Part shown: positions 49,662-57,627 of the stretch, one piece after another
How positions within the stretch are numbered: position 1 is the first letter of the stretch
How the letters are laid out: the number at the start of each line of letters is the position of its first letter
From: Undibacterium sp. 5I1
GTDB taxonomy: Bacteria; Pseudomonadota; Gammaproteobacteria; Burkholderiales; Burkholderiaceae_D
Assembly (NCBI RefSeq): GCF_034314085.1
Contig: NZ_JAVIWI010000001.1
Location: 2,046,001-2,110,000 of the forward strand
Direction: 5' to 3'
Length of the DNA stretch: 64,000 nt
Notes under the pieces: generated by a model
What the model saw: only the letters and a program-made list of their open reading frames with translations
Database searches by the model: none
Told to the model about the DNA's origin: nothing
Program-made: the position numbers and the translations under genes

Positions 49662-50074
49662 ATTACTCACGAGAAGCGCAAGACCTCGACTTTGCCTACA
49701 AAGTACGGCATGCATTAAACGAATCCGCTGAAAACATTCCCGCACCGGCGCTGGACAGGCTCGCTAATGCGCGCAAAATTGCAATGTCACGCAAAAAGCA
49801 AGCTTCGCCAAGTGCGGTTTTTGCATTTGGTGGCGTTTTAGCTGGCAATGCGGGGTTTTCTTTCCAAGGACCACAATCTTGGCTAGGTAAGCTGGGCGTT
49901 ATCTTGCCTTTGCTGGTACTGGTTATGGGCTTGACAGGCATTTACGAATACGAGCAACAAAGAAGAATTAGCGATTTAGCAGAAATTGATGCGGCAGTTT
50001 TAGTCGATGAATTGCCACCTGATGCTTACCTTGATACTGGCTTTAGCGCTTATTTGAATAAAGCGGAGGAATAG
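49658..50074 (+). CDS. DUF3619 family membrane protein (possible anti-sigma partner)
   Basis: A 138-residue single-pass protein: a cytoplasmic N-terminal half (DFAYKVRHALNESAENIPAPALDRLANARKIAMSR), one hydrophobic helix (about 84-106, LGVILPLLVLVMGLTGIYEY) and a short acidic C-terminal part ending DELPPDAYLDTGFSAYL. It overlaps the sigma gene by 4 bp and precedes the DUF3106 gene by 2 bp. The layout resembles small anti-sigma factors, but no known anti-sigma motif is seen. Confidence 0.82.
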   Translation: MNYSREAQDLDFAYKVRHALNESAENIPAPALDRLANARKIAMSRKKQASPSAVFAFGGVLAGNAGFSFQGPQSWLGKLGVILPLLVLVMGLTGIYEYEQQRRISDLAEIDAAVLVDELPPDAYLDTGFSAYLNKAEE

Positions 50075-50076
50075 GC

Positions 50077-50757
50077 GTGCGCTTATCCACTTTGTTCGTG
50101 GTCAACAGAACTGAAGTCCTTGCCTTAATCATGGCAGTGGTAGCGTCGGTAACTTACGTCATGTCAGCTACCGCTGCTGACGTGAAGCCAACTGTCGCGC
50201 AAAAAGCTACCTCGTTACCAGCGACGCCATTGACTAGACCAAGCTGGCAGGAATTAAGTGCGACACAAAAAATCGCACTTGCCCCACTCGCGCCTGAATG
50301 GCAACGGATGAGTGAGCAAAATAAAAAGAAATGGCTAGAAATTGCAAATAAATATGCAGTAATGAAGCCAGACGAGCAAGTTCGGGTGCAAGAACGTATG
50401 CGCGCCTGGGTTAAATTAACGCCTGAACAACGCATGCAAGCACGAGAAAATTTTGCTCGTACAACTCAAATAAACTCAGAAAAAAAATCTGAGCAGTGGC
50501 AGCAGTATCAAAAATTAAGTGAAGAAGAAAAGAAAAAACTCGCAAGTGAAGCGGTGAAGAAAAAAAGCGTAACAAATCTTCCCTCAGAAGCTCAACGCAA
50601 AGCAGTACCTCTGGCTCCTATCAAAGGTGCACCTAAGGCAGCGTTGGCAGCACAAGCAAACAAGCCGGTGGCTGTGATTGCACCCCAATCAGCAAGTTTG
50701 CCAGCAAGCGTGTTGCCTGCACCAAACACGTCGGTATATCAAACTCCGGCAAAGTAA
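50077..50757 (+). CDS. DUF3106 family exported protein
   Basis: A 226-residue protein with an N-terminal signal or anchor helix (VLALIMAVVASVTYVMSATAA). The middle (about 50-130) is made of repeating W/L-rich helical units: SWQELSATQKIALAPLAPEWQRM, NKKKWLEIANKYAVMKPDEQ, RMRAWVKLTPEQRMQARENF. A lysine/glutamate-rich coil and an Ala/Pro-rich tail follow. It is the third gene of the sigma-factor operon; function is unknown, probably periplasmic. Confidence 0.85.
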   Translation: MRLSTLFVVNRTEVLALIMAVVASVTYVMSATAADVKPTVAQKATSLPATPLTRPSWQELSATQKIALAPLAPEWQRMSEQNKKKWLEIANKYAVMKPDEQVRVQERMRAWVKLTPEQRMQARENFARTTQINSEKKSEQWQQYQKLSEEEKKKLASEAVKKKSVTNLPSEAQRKAVPLAPIKGAPKAALAAQANKPVAVIAPQSASLPASVLPAPNTSVYQTPAK

Positions 50758-50760
50758 CAA

Positions 50761-51297
50761 GTGGCTACAACAAATACTGTTATCCCTCCTCCGGTAACAC
50801 CAGCCTTAAAACGTCGGCTTATTTGCATGGTTTATGAAGCGATGCTTTTGTTCGGTGTCATTTTTACGGCAGGCATGATATTCGACGTCTGGACCCAGAG
50901 CAGGCATGCACTGACCCTTCGCCACGCTCGTGAGGCCTGGCTCTTCGCCATACTCGGAATATATTTTGTGTTTTTTTGGTGCCGGAGTGGTCAAACTTTG
51001 GCAATGAAAACGTGGAATATCAAACTAATTGATGGCGAGAGACAAAAATTACCCATCATTAAAGCAGTAGTTCGCTACTGCCTGGCATGGATGTGGTTTA
51101 TTCCAGGCCTGGCGATTGCCTACCAATTCGAATTAAAAGGCTGGCTCGCTATTGTGGCCGTCACCGCAAACATTATCCTTTGGGCGCTAACATACAAGCT
51201 TGATAAAGATGGTCAATTTTTGCATGATAAATTAGCGAAAACTCGCTTGGTCCACGCGGAAGTTAAATTAAGCAATGACACCAGATTCGTAGATTAA
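50761..51297 (+). CDS. RDD family membrane protein
   Basis: A 178-residue inner-membrane protein starting at a GTG 3 bp after the DUF3106 stop codon. Three hydrophobic segments and the family pattern RRLICMVYEAMLLFGVIF...GQTLAMKTWNIKLIDGERQ...HDKLAKTRLV place it in the RDD family; the first R-x-x-D pair has become RRLICMVYEA, with Glu in place of Asp. It is the last gene of the sigma operon. Function unknown; some RDD proteins are Na+/H+ antiporters. Confidence 0.85.
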   Translation: MATTNTVIPPPVTPALKRRLICMVYEAMLLFGVIFTAGMIFDVWTQSRHALTLRHAREAWLFAILGIYFVFFWCRSGQTLAMKTWNIKLIDGERQKLPIIKAVVRYCLAWMWFIPGLAIAYQFELKGWLAIVAVTANIILWALTYKLDKDGQFLHDKLAKTRLVHAEVKLSNDTRFVD

Positions 51298-51421
51298 GAC
51301 TGATTCCAACGCCAACTACAATCCAGTCAAATATTCATTTATAGCGAATAATTTTATGTTTCACTATAAACACAACGAATTCTCTTGGGAAAATCCCTAT
51401 CCAATTTTTGTGCTTTGCCAG

Positions 51422-51441
51422 TTCAATGTTATTCTATTGAA
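51422..51441. promoter_or_regulatory. Inverted repeat upstream of tetR, possible operator
   Basis: TTCAAT and ATTGAA flank an 8-base spacer about 22 bp before the regulator start codon, a likely site for autoregulation. No experimental consensus is known to me. Confidence 0.35.
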
Positions 51442-51463
51442 AAAATAATTCTAGAGAGTCGGC

Positions 51464-52132
51464 ATGCAACACAAAACGCCTCGTCGTACCAGGGAACGTA
51501 TACTGGACTTATCACTTCGCCTATTTAACGAATTTGGCGAACCCAATATCACAACCACTGTTATTGCTGAAGAGATGCATATCTCTCCTGGCAATCTTTA
51601 CTATCACTTCCGTAATAAAGACGATATTGTTAATTCTATCTTCACTCAATTTGAAGAAGAAATTAATAAAAAACTCGCGTTCCCGGAAGGTCGTAAAGCG
51701 AACATTCAAGATATCTGGACTTATCTGCATCTGACCTTTGAATTGGTCTGGCGCTATCGCTTTTTTTATCGTGATTTAAACGATCTGCTGTCCAGAAATC
51801 GCAATCTGGAACTGCATTTTAAACAAATTCTGTCGCACAAAATCAAAGTCGCCACCGAGCTTTGCTATGGCCTGCGTACCGATGGTGAGTTTGAAGGCAA
51901 CGACATCGAGATTGACGCCCTTGCGACCAACATGGTGGTGGTCGCCACGTATTGGTTGTCCTACGAATACGTCCGCAATCCTCGCAAATACACCGAGCTA
52001 CAAACCATGTCCGAATCCCTGGCGCGTGGCTGCTATCAGGTGATCGTGCTAATCAGCCCTTACTTGCGCGGCGAAACTAAAAACGTCTTCGAAAAACTAT
52101 CGCAAGAATATCTGAAAAAAATTAACCCATAA
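51464..52132 (+). CDS. TetR/AcrR family transcriptional regulator
   Basis: A 222-residue regulator. The N-terminal helix-turn-helix (about 8-55: RTRERILDLSLRLFNEFGEPNITTTVIAEEMHISPGNLYYHFRNKDDI) is clear. The C-terminal domain is aromatic-rich (WRYRFFYRDLNDLLSRNRNLELHF) and ends SPYLRG..., fitting a Burkholderiales subgroup of unknown ligand. The LOG gene follows after 40 bp in the same direction, so the two may be co-transcribed. Confidence 0.92.
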   Translation: MQHKTPRRTRERILDLSLRLFNEFGEPNITTTVIAEEMHISPGNLYYHFRNKDDIVNSIFTQFEEEINKKLAFPEGRKANIQDIWTYLHLTFELVWRYRFFYRDLNDLLSRNRNLELHFKQILSHKIKVATELCYGLRTDGEFEGNDIEIDALATNMVVVATYWLSYEYVRNPRKYTELQTMSESLARGCYQVIVLISPYLRGETKNVFEKLSQEYLKKINP

Positions 52133-52172
52133 AATTAACCAGTAAGCTCAACACCCGCGCTTCAGGAATCCC

Positions 52173-52763
52173 ATGTCCACCATAAAATCGCTTTGCGTTT
52201 ACTGCGGCTCATCCATCGGTGACGACGACGCCTACGCGCAAGGCGCCCGCCAGCTCGCTGCTGAAATGGTATCGAACAGCATCTCCCTCGTCTATGGCGG
52301 TGGCAATGTTGGTTTGATGGGCGTGATCGCGGATGAAGTCTTGCGGCTCGGTGGTCAAGTAACTGGAGTTATCCCGCAAGCCCTGATGGATAAAGAAGTT
52401 GGCCATACAGGTTTAAGCCAGTTACACATCGTAAAAAATATGCATGAACGCAAAGCAATGATGGCGGAATTGTCAGACGGGTTTATCGCCATGCCGGGCG
52501 GTGTCGGCACTTTGGAAGAACTATTTGAAATGTTCACCTGGTCGCAACTAGGTTTCCATCAAAAACCTTTGGGCTTATTGAATATCGCTGGTTTTTACAA
52601 TAGCCTGCTCGATTTTCTGCAGCACACCGTCAATGCCAAGTTTTTAAAAGCGGAACATCTGGCGCTGCTACATCAGCAAGAAAATCCCGCCAAACTGATT
52701 TTAGACCTGCAGCAAGCCAAGCCTTTGACATTGCATAAATGGGTCCGGCAAGCGGATATTTAA
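52173..52763 (+). CDS. LOG family protein (cytokinin riboside 5'-monophosphate phosphoribohydrolase-like)
   Basis: A 196-residue nucleotide phosphoribohydrolase, a Rossmann-like protein that splits the ribose-5-phosphate from an N6-modified AMP or AMP-like nucleotide. It has the family signature PGGVGTLEELFEMFTW (about 108-123), the YCGSSIG start, VYGGGNVGLMG and NMHERKAMM. Bacterial members mostly have unknown physiological substrates. The end converges on the P-type ATPase gene with no obvious terminator between. Confidence 0.93.
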   Translation: MSTIKSLCVYCGSSIGDDDAYAQGARQLAAEMVSNSISLVYGGGNVGLMGVIADEVLRLGGQVTGVIPQALMDKEVGHTGLSQLHIVKNMHERKAMMAELSDGFIAMPGGVGTLEELFEMFTWSQLGFHQKPLGLLNIAGFYNSLLDFLQHTVNAKFLKAEHLALLHQQENPAKLILDLQQAKPLTLHKWVRQADI

Positions 52764-52805
52764 ACTAAATTAAGCAAAATCCGCACTGATACAGCTAATA
52801 AAATT

Positions 52806-55148
52806 TCATTCACGCAAACTATTTTTCTGTACTGCTTTTAACAAGCGCAGTCCATTAAATACCACAATCAAACTCGCCCCCATATCGGCAAATACAGCCA
52901 TCCATAGCGTTGCCATTCCCATCATCGCCATTATAAAAAATACGATTTTAATGCCCAGCGCAATCGCGATATTTTGTTTGAGAATGGCAGAAGTCCGGCG
53001 ACTCAGACGGATAAATTGAGGAATTTTTCTGAGGTCATCATCCATCAAAGCGACATCGGCAGTTTCCAGAGCAGTGTCACTTCCGGCAGCGCCCATAGCG
53101 AAGCCAATAGTGGCTTGCGCCAGCGCCGGAGCATCGTTAATACCGTCACCCACCATACCCACAGTACGATAATCGGCGATCTCTTGTTTGATCGCTGCTA
53201 GTTTGTCTTCTGGCAGCAAATTGCCGCGTGCATCATCGATGCCGGTCTGGCGTGCGATTGACTTAGCGGTCAATGTGTTATCGCCAGTTAGCATCACGGT
53301 GCGGATGCCGAGTTGATGTAATTCCGCAATCGCAGCGCGACTGGTATCACGCACTGCATCAGCAACGGCAAACAGTGCGATGACGTGCGTATCATTACTT
53401 AACATGACGACGCTCTTACCTTCCGCTTCCAGGCGATTCAGCGCGGTCTCGATTTCTGGATTGCAGGTACCCAATTCTTCGATCAGACAATGATTCCCAA
53501 GATAGTGATATTGCGCAGCAATGCGACCTTTGGTACCGCGACCGGTCAGCGCTTCAAAATCGGTGACCTCACCCGTCAACACATCGCCACTTTTTTCTCG
53601 CCAATATGCATGAATTGCAAGCGACATCGGATGATCAGAGCGTGCCGCTAACTGGGCGGCAAGGCGCAAGCCATCTTGCTGTGTGCCGGACAACATCACC
53701 ACATCGGTGACTTGCGGTTTGCCCTGTGTGATCGTGCCCGTTTTATCTAGCGCAATTGACTTGAGATAACGCCCCTCCTCCAGATAGCGCCCTCCTTTGA
53801 TCAAGATACCGGCCTTGGCAGCAGCCGACAATCCGCTGACCACAGTGACGGGGGTAGAAACTACCAAGGCACAAGGGCAGGCAATCACCAGCAGCACCAG
53901 TGCTTTATAAAACCAGATCATCCAAGGCAAACCCATCGCCAATGGCGGCACGATGGCGATCGCTAATGCAATCAAAAATACGCAAGGCGTATAGATCTTC
54001 GCAAAACGATCCACAAAACCTTGAGTTGGCGCTTTACTAGCTTGCGCCTCTTCCACTGCATGAATAATGCGCGACATGGTGGAATCATTTTGTAATGCCG
54101 TCACCGTGTAGTCAAAAGAACCCGTCTGATTAATCGTCCCGGCAAATACTTTATCGCCTGGCACTTTTTCTACTGGCATGCTCTCGCCTGTGATCGGAGC
54201 CTGATTGACGGTTGATTGTCCTTTGCTAATCAAACCATCCAACGGTATCCGCTCACCAGGCGCAACCCGGATGCTAGCGCCAAGCTGTGCATTCGCCGCC
54301 GCGATGACTTCCCATTTGCCATCTGCTTGTAATACTGTCGCCTGTTCAGGCGTCATCGCCATCAAGCCGCGGATCGCATTACGCGCGCGGTCCAGTGATA
54401 GAGCCTCGATCATTTCCGCCAGGGTAAATAAGACCATCACCATCGCCGCCTCCGGCCATTGCTGCAGAATGACAGCACCAGTCACCGCGATGGACATCAA
54501 GGCATTGATATTGAGATTCGCATTTTTTAAAGCAATCCAACCTTTTTTGTATGTCCCTAAACCGCTTAAACTAATCGCAAATAAGGACAACACAATCACT
54601 GGCCAACTATTCTCAGACCCACTGATAAAAGCAATCACTTCTGCGATGACCGCAGCTAGTCCAGCGACGCCAATCAGCATCCATTTTTTACGAACAGAGC
54701 CAGATTGATTATTAGATGTTTGCTGCGTATCGCGGTTGACAGATGCGTCTTCGCTCATCAACACCGCATCCATCCCAATTGCCTTCAATGCAGATTGCAC
54801 CTGAGTCAGTTGATCTGCCAGATGAATCACCGTCAACTTACGTTGCATCAAATTGAAGTGCAGTTTGCTGATACCTTCCATGTTCGCAAACTTATTGCGT
54901 ATCAATGCCTCCTCAGTCGGGCAATCCATATTTTCAATAGAGAATAAAGACTTTACGCTGCCAGCAGCCGTGATCATTTCAGCCTTATCAGCGAGTAAAT
55001 CCATCCCCGATTTGTGATTGCCCGTTGAATGATCGTGACCGCAACTATGACCATGTTGATGCTTATCGTGAGAATGAGCTTGATGAGTCTGCTCGTGATC
55101 GCTCTTTTGGCTATGAGCGTGGCGATGCGGATGATGGTCGTGCGGCAT
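52806..55148 (-). CDS. cadA: Cd2+/Zn2+/Pb2+-exporting P1B-type ATPase
   Basis: An ATP-driven inner-membrane exporter of 780 residues. The first 45 residues hold 16 histidines. A single HMA domain follows, whose metal loop is NMDCPTEE (one cysteine plus glutamate, as in ZntA/CadA-type proteins, not CxxC copper pumps). Later motifs are ITGESMPVEK, the transport-site CPC in VIACPCALV, phosphorylation Asp in DKTGTITQGK, HP in ARSDHPMSLA, MVGDGINDAPAL, and the last helices. It is divergent from a Cd/Pb-type MerR regulator and has its own MerR-type promoter. It probably detoxifies zinc, cadmium or lead; which one is inferred only by family. Confidence 0.94.
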   Translation of the reverse strand: MPHDHHPHRHAHSQKSDHEQTHQAHSHDKHQHGHSCGHDHSTGNHKSGMDLLADKAEMITAAGSVKSLFSIENMDCPTEEALIRNKFANMEGISKLHFNLMQRKLTVIHLADQLTQVQSALKAIGMDAVLMSEDASVNRDTQQTSNNQSGSVRKKWMLIGVAGLAAVIAEVIAFISGSENSWPVIVLSLFAISLSGLGTYKKGWIALKNANLNINALMSIAVTGAVILQQWPEAAMVMVLFTLAEMIEALSLDRARNAIRGLMAMTPEQATVLQADGKWEVIAAANAQLGASIRVAPGERIPLDGLISKGQSTVNQAPITGESMPVEKVPGDKVFAGTINQTGSFDYTVTALQNDSTMSRIIHAVEEAQASKAPTQGFVDRFAKIYTPCVFLIALAIAIVPPLAMGLPWMIWFYKALVLLVIACPCALVVSTPVTVVSGLSAAAKAGILIKGGRYLEEGRYLKSIALDKTGTITQGKPQVTDVVMLSGTQQDGLRLAAQLAARSDHPMSLAIHAYWREKSGDVLTGEVTDFEALTGRGTKGRIAAQYHYLGNHCLIEELGTCNPEIETALNRLEAEGKSVVMLSNDTHVIALFAVADAVRDTSRAAIAELHQLGIRTVMLTGDNTLTAKSIARQTGIDDARGNLLPEDKLAAIKQEIADYRTVGMVGDGINDAPALAQATIGFAMGAAGSDTALETADVALMDDDLRKIPQFIRLSRRTSAILKQNIAIALGIKIVFFIMAMMGMATLWMAVFADMGASLIVVFNGLRLLKAVQKNSLRE

Positions 55149-55177
55149 GTTGTTTCCTAAAAAAGCGTATATTGCAC

Positions 55178-55208
55178 ATTAGAGACCCTGTAGCAGGTAT
55201 AGAGTCAA
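55178..55208 (-). promoter_or_regulatory. MerR-type promoter/operator of cadA
   Basis: On the minus strand TTGACT (-35, 55203-55208) and TCTAAT (-10, 55178-55183) are 19 bp apart, the overlong spacing that MerR-family activators correct. The spacer holds the dyad CTATACCTGCTACAGGGT, as expected for CadR/PbrR sites. Confidence 0.85.
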
Positions 55209-55234
55209 GCGTAATATGGAAATAAAGGCATTTT

Positions 55235-55726
55235 ATGGCGAAGGATCTAATGAATAGAGATCAGAACCCTGCATCCAGCGGTGGTTTAAAAATCGGTGAA
55301 CTGGCGAAACGCACAGGCTGTCTGGTAGAGACCGTGCGCTACTACGAAAAAGAAAAATTGTTACCACCGCCAGCACGCTCGGATGGCAATTTCAGGCTGT
55401 ATGACGATGGACATGTAGAACGACTGCAATTTATCCGCAACTGCCGCTCGCTAGATATGACGCTAGAAGAGATACGTCGCTTGCTAAAGTTCCGCGACGC
55501 GCCGCAAGAAAATTGCGCCGAAGTGAATACGCTGCTGGATGAACATATCCATCATGTAGCACACAGAATCGCTGAACTCAGCAATTTGCAAACGCAGCTA
55601 AGTGAGCTACGCAGCCTATGTCAGCACGTACAAGCGAGCAGTGATTGCGGGATATTGCAGAGTCTGGCAAGTGCAGATGGCGGGGCACCAGCGAATCTGG
55701 GTACGCATCATGGTGGCTGCCATTAA
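55235..55726 (+). CDS. cadR: MerR-family Cd(II)/Pb(II)-responsive regulator
   Basis: Senses soft divalent metals and activates the divergent ATPase gene. The 163 residues have a MerR helix-turn-helix (KIGELAKRTGCLVETVRYYEKEKLLPPPARSDGNFRLY) and the metal cysteines of the CadR/PbrR group: Cys94 (PQENCAEV), Cys129 (LRSLCQH) and Cys138, plus a His/Cys tail (HHGGCH). Before the MerR core there is an extra segment of about 17 residues. Two starts are possible: the ATG at 55235 (AAAGG before it) or at 55250 (AAGGAT directly before it), which would shorten the extension. Confidence 0.93.
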   Translation: MAKDLMNRDQNPASSGGLKIGELAKRTGCLVETVRYYEKEKLLPPPARSDGNFRLYDDGHVERLQFIRNCRSLDMTLEEIRRLLKFRDAPQENCAEVNTLLDEHIHHVAHRIAELSNLQTQLSELRSLCQHVQASSDCGILQSLASADGGAPANLGTHHGGCH

Positions 55727-55754
55727 TTGAATTGAGGTGATCGTGTTACCGCAA

Positions 55755-56558
55755 TTAAGCTGCTACGTTAATCGTTTCTGGTTGCACTAAAATCGTTGGA
55801 ATAGAAGTGGCTTTTTGTTGAAGCGCGAGATTTTCAATGAGTTTCTTCATACTGGGCATCTCTTTGTCATATTGGACACAAATATACTCTATGTCTTGGA
55901 GAAGAATAGGTAACCGCTTTGCAACATCACGAATGCCGCCTATAAATCCGTGTGAGCCAGCGATTCGCCATTCAAGCTCATCCAAATGATGTCGTACTTG
56001 GACATAGGAGAGTAAGCTCCAGACGTTTTTCAATTCATCAGGTGTTTGCCCCCACAAAACCCCTTTTCCAGTCACTATGTGCAAGGTTCGTATTTTTGCG
56101 TCCATAAGTATGCAATATAGCGCCTTTGAGGTTGGTGAATTTTCACCAACGTATATAACCCTATCCGCATTGTTTTGCTCGAGCCAATAGCGCTTAATAA
56201 CCACACCATAACCACCAAAGCCAAAATGCTGGGTTGACAACACCCTCCCCTCTGGAATTTCAGTAAAACATAGCATAGGAATTTTCCCCGAAATAGCACC
56301 TACACCACACATAAGCACGTTTTTTTCATTATCGGAAAGGTCATTAAATGATATTCCAAGACTGTTAAGCTTCCGCTCAATCCTTGGATAAATTTCATTA
56401 ATGAAAAAATTAGTTAGATCACTATTGTCTATAATTGGTCGTAAAATTACATCGTGGTCAGTCAGTAGCAGACCTTGGGTTAGTGCCTGTTCTAAGAAGA
56501 CAAGTTCACGTGTGCTATGGAGAAATTGCAATACGCTAGAATATGGATCTGTTGTCAT
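55755..56558 (-). CDS. AbiGi-like protein (putative abortive-infection antitoxin family)
   Basis: A 267-residue protein that I place tentatively in the AbiGi family (antitoxin half of the lactococcal AbiG phage-resistance pair). Visible is the pattern MLCFTEIPEG (95-104), then HFGFGGYGVVIKRYWLEQNNADRVIYVGE (111-139): a phrase with FT(D/E)IP followed by YG..IK/FKK..W and V.Y seen in that family. No AbiGii-type nucleotidyltransferase gene adjoins. It lies after an unknown gene (56650) with a 91-bp gap containing a perfect inverted repeat. GC content is lower than in neighbours, which suggests transfer. The function is inferred from a weak match. Confidence 0.5.
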   Translation of the reverse strand: MTTDPYSSVLQFLHSTRELVFLEQALTQGLLLTDHDVILRPIIDNSDLTNFFINEIYPRIERKLNSLGISFNDLSDNEKNVLMCGVGAISGKIPMLCFTEIPEGRVLSTQHFGFGGYGVVIKRYWLEQNNADRVIYVGENSPTSKALYCILMDAKIRTLHIVTGKGVLWGQTPDELKNVWSLLSYVQVRHHLDELEWRIAGSHGFIGGIRDVAKRLPILLQDIEYICVQYDKEMPSMKKLIENLALQQKATSIPTILVQPETINVAA

Positions 56559-56605
56559 TTTCTATTCACGCTGGGGAAGATGTGTAGAGTCTAAACTTGC
56601 ACTTT

Positions 56606-56624
56606 CCTGTTAGCAAATAACAGG
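56606..56624. promoter_or_regulatory. Inverted repeat CCTGTTA-GCAAA-TAACAGG
   Basis: A perfect 7-bp inverted repeat with a 5-base loop in the gap between the unknown gene and the AbiGi-like gene. Only weak U enrichment follows it, so an operator for an autoregulatory DNA-binding protein is as likely as an attenuator. Confidence 0.4.
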
Positions 56625-56649
56625 TATATTTTTAGCCAATAGCAGTAGC

Positions 56650-57414
56650 CTACTCATCATATGGTGGCGCACTTTCAGTAGCGTTTAAGAAAGTGTCGTT
56701 TAGTATGCAAGACAACAAATCTGGAGATAGCTGCTGCATCTTTTTTTTCCCAAATAATCCATTAAAAGGGCTTAATCGACGTAAAGTGACAAGACCACGC
56801 GCGGTGATTTGGATGTAATCTGTTATCCAAAATCTTGGGCAAGCAATTTCGCTTTTACTTATAAATATACCAAGCGAAGAGTCCAGATTTTCTAGGAATT
56901 TTTTTACTTCCGGCATCAGTTCGCAATGTCGAATACGTACCTTTGAAAATACCGCGTTTTCTCCTTGCTGCGCTGCTCGATAAACATATCCACCGGCCAC
57001 CCGATGCATGCCGTTAGTAACCACCACCGCACCTCCAATTGCAGTAAACCTCGCGCCACCCATACAATTTTCAGCATATTGCGAGAAAAGATTATCTCTC
57101 CATTCTCCATCGAAATAATTAAACACTCCAGATGACCAACCTTGACACGTCAATCCTGATTTTTCGCGCGTTGGGTATAAAATCTCTCGCCACGTTTGAC
57201 CGGTTTCAAAAAAATTATGATGGCTTAAAGCACAAATATTCTTTAGCGGCAAATCTAAAAAATATGATTTCGAAGGCAAGCAAAAGAAACATTCGAAAAT
57301 AGTTAAAATCGGCCTATCGAGCTGCGGTTGTCTGTCTAAAAGCCTACATTTCGAGCTCAGAGCTTGATCGCGAAGAGATTTGAGAATACCAGACACTGAG
57401 CTTTCTTTTGACAT
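56650..57414 (-). CDS. Unrecognised protein, first gene of two-gene AT-rich islet
   Basis: A 254-residue protein that I do not recognise. GAGGT about 11 bases before the ATG supports the start. It has several cysteines (LTIFECFFCLPSKS, LTCQGW, NCMGGAR, IRHCELM, IACPRFW) and no signal peptide or strong membrane helix. The segment GGARFTAIGGAVVVTNGMHRVAGGYVYRAA (about 117-147) loosely recalls the ParB/Srx-type DGxHR loop, though the match is short. AT content and codon use look unlike the ilvD side. It leads a two-gene unit with the AbiGi-like gene. A defence or toxin role is a guess from the neighbour. Confidence 0.6.
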   Translation of the reverse strand: MSKESSVSGILKSLRDQALSSKCRLLDRQPQLDRPILTIFECFFCLPSKSYFLDLPLKNICALSHHNFFETGQTWREILYPTREKSGLTCQGWSSGVFNYFDGEWRDNLFSQYAENCMGGARFTAIGGAVVVTNGMHRVAGGYVYRAAQQGENAVFSKVRIRHCELMPEVKKFLENLDSSLGIFISKSEIACPRFWITDYIQITARGLVTLRRLSPFNGLFGKKKMQQLSPDLLSCILNDTFLNATESAPPYDE

Positions 57415-57541
57415 CGTTGTTGTACCTCTATTATTTCATCAATAACAATCTGTGATTTATTAGCCAACATACGTGGAAAACATCAACTACGCGCAACCGC
57501 TACTGGCTGCTTTTTACAACAAGAAAACTCGATTCAATAAG

Positions 57542-57598
57542 ACAGTCGTTCTCAGTTCAAACCAGAACCAACACTGATTATTTACAAACAACGACTGT
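57542..57598 (-). terminator. Possible terminator of ilvD
   Basis: Arms ACAGTCGTT and AACGACTGT, 39 bp apart, lie 30-90 bp past the ilvD stop codon and are followed on the minus strand by CTTATTG. The long loop and weak T run make this uncertain. Confidence 0.35.
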
Positions 57599-57627
57599 TC
57601 CGTTCCTCAAAACCGCCCCTCAAAAAT

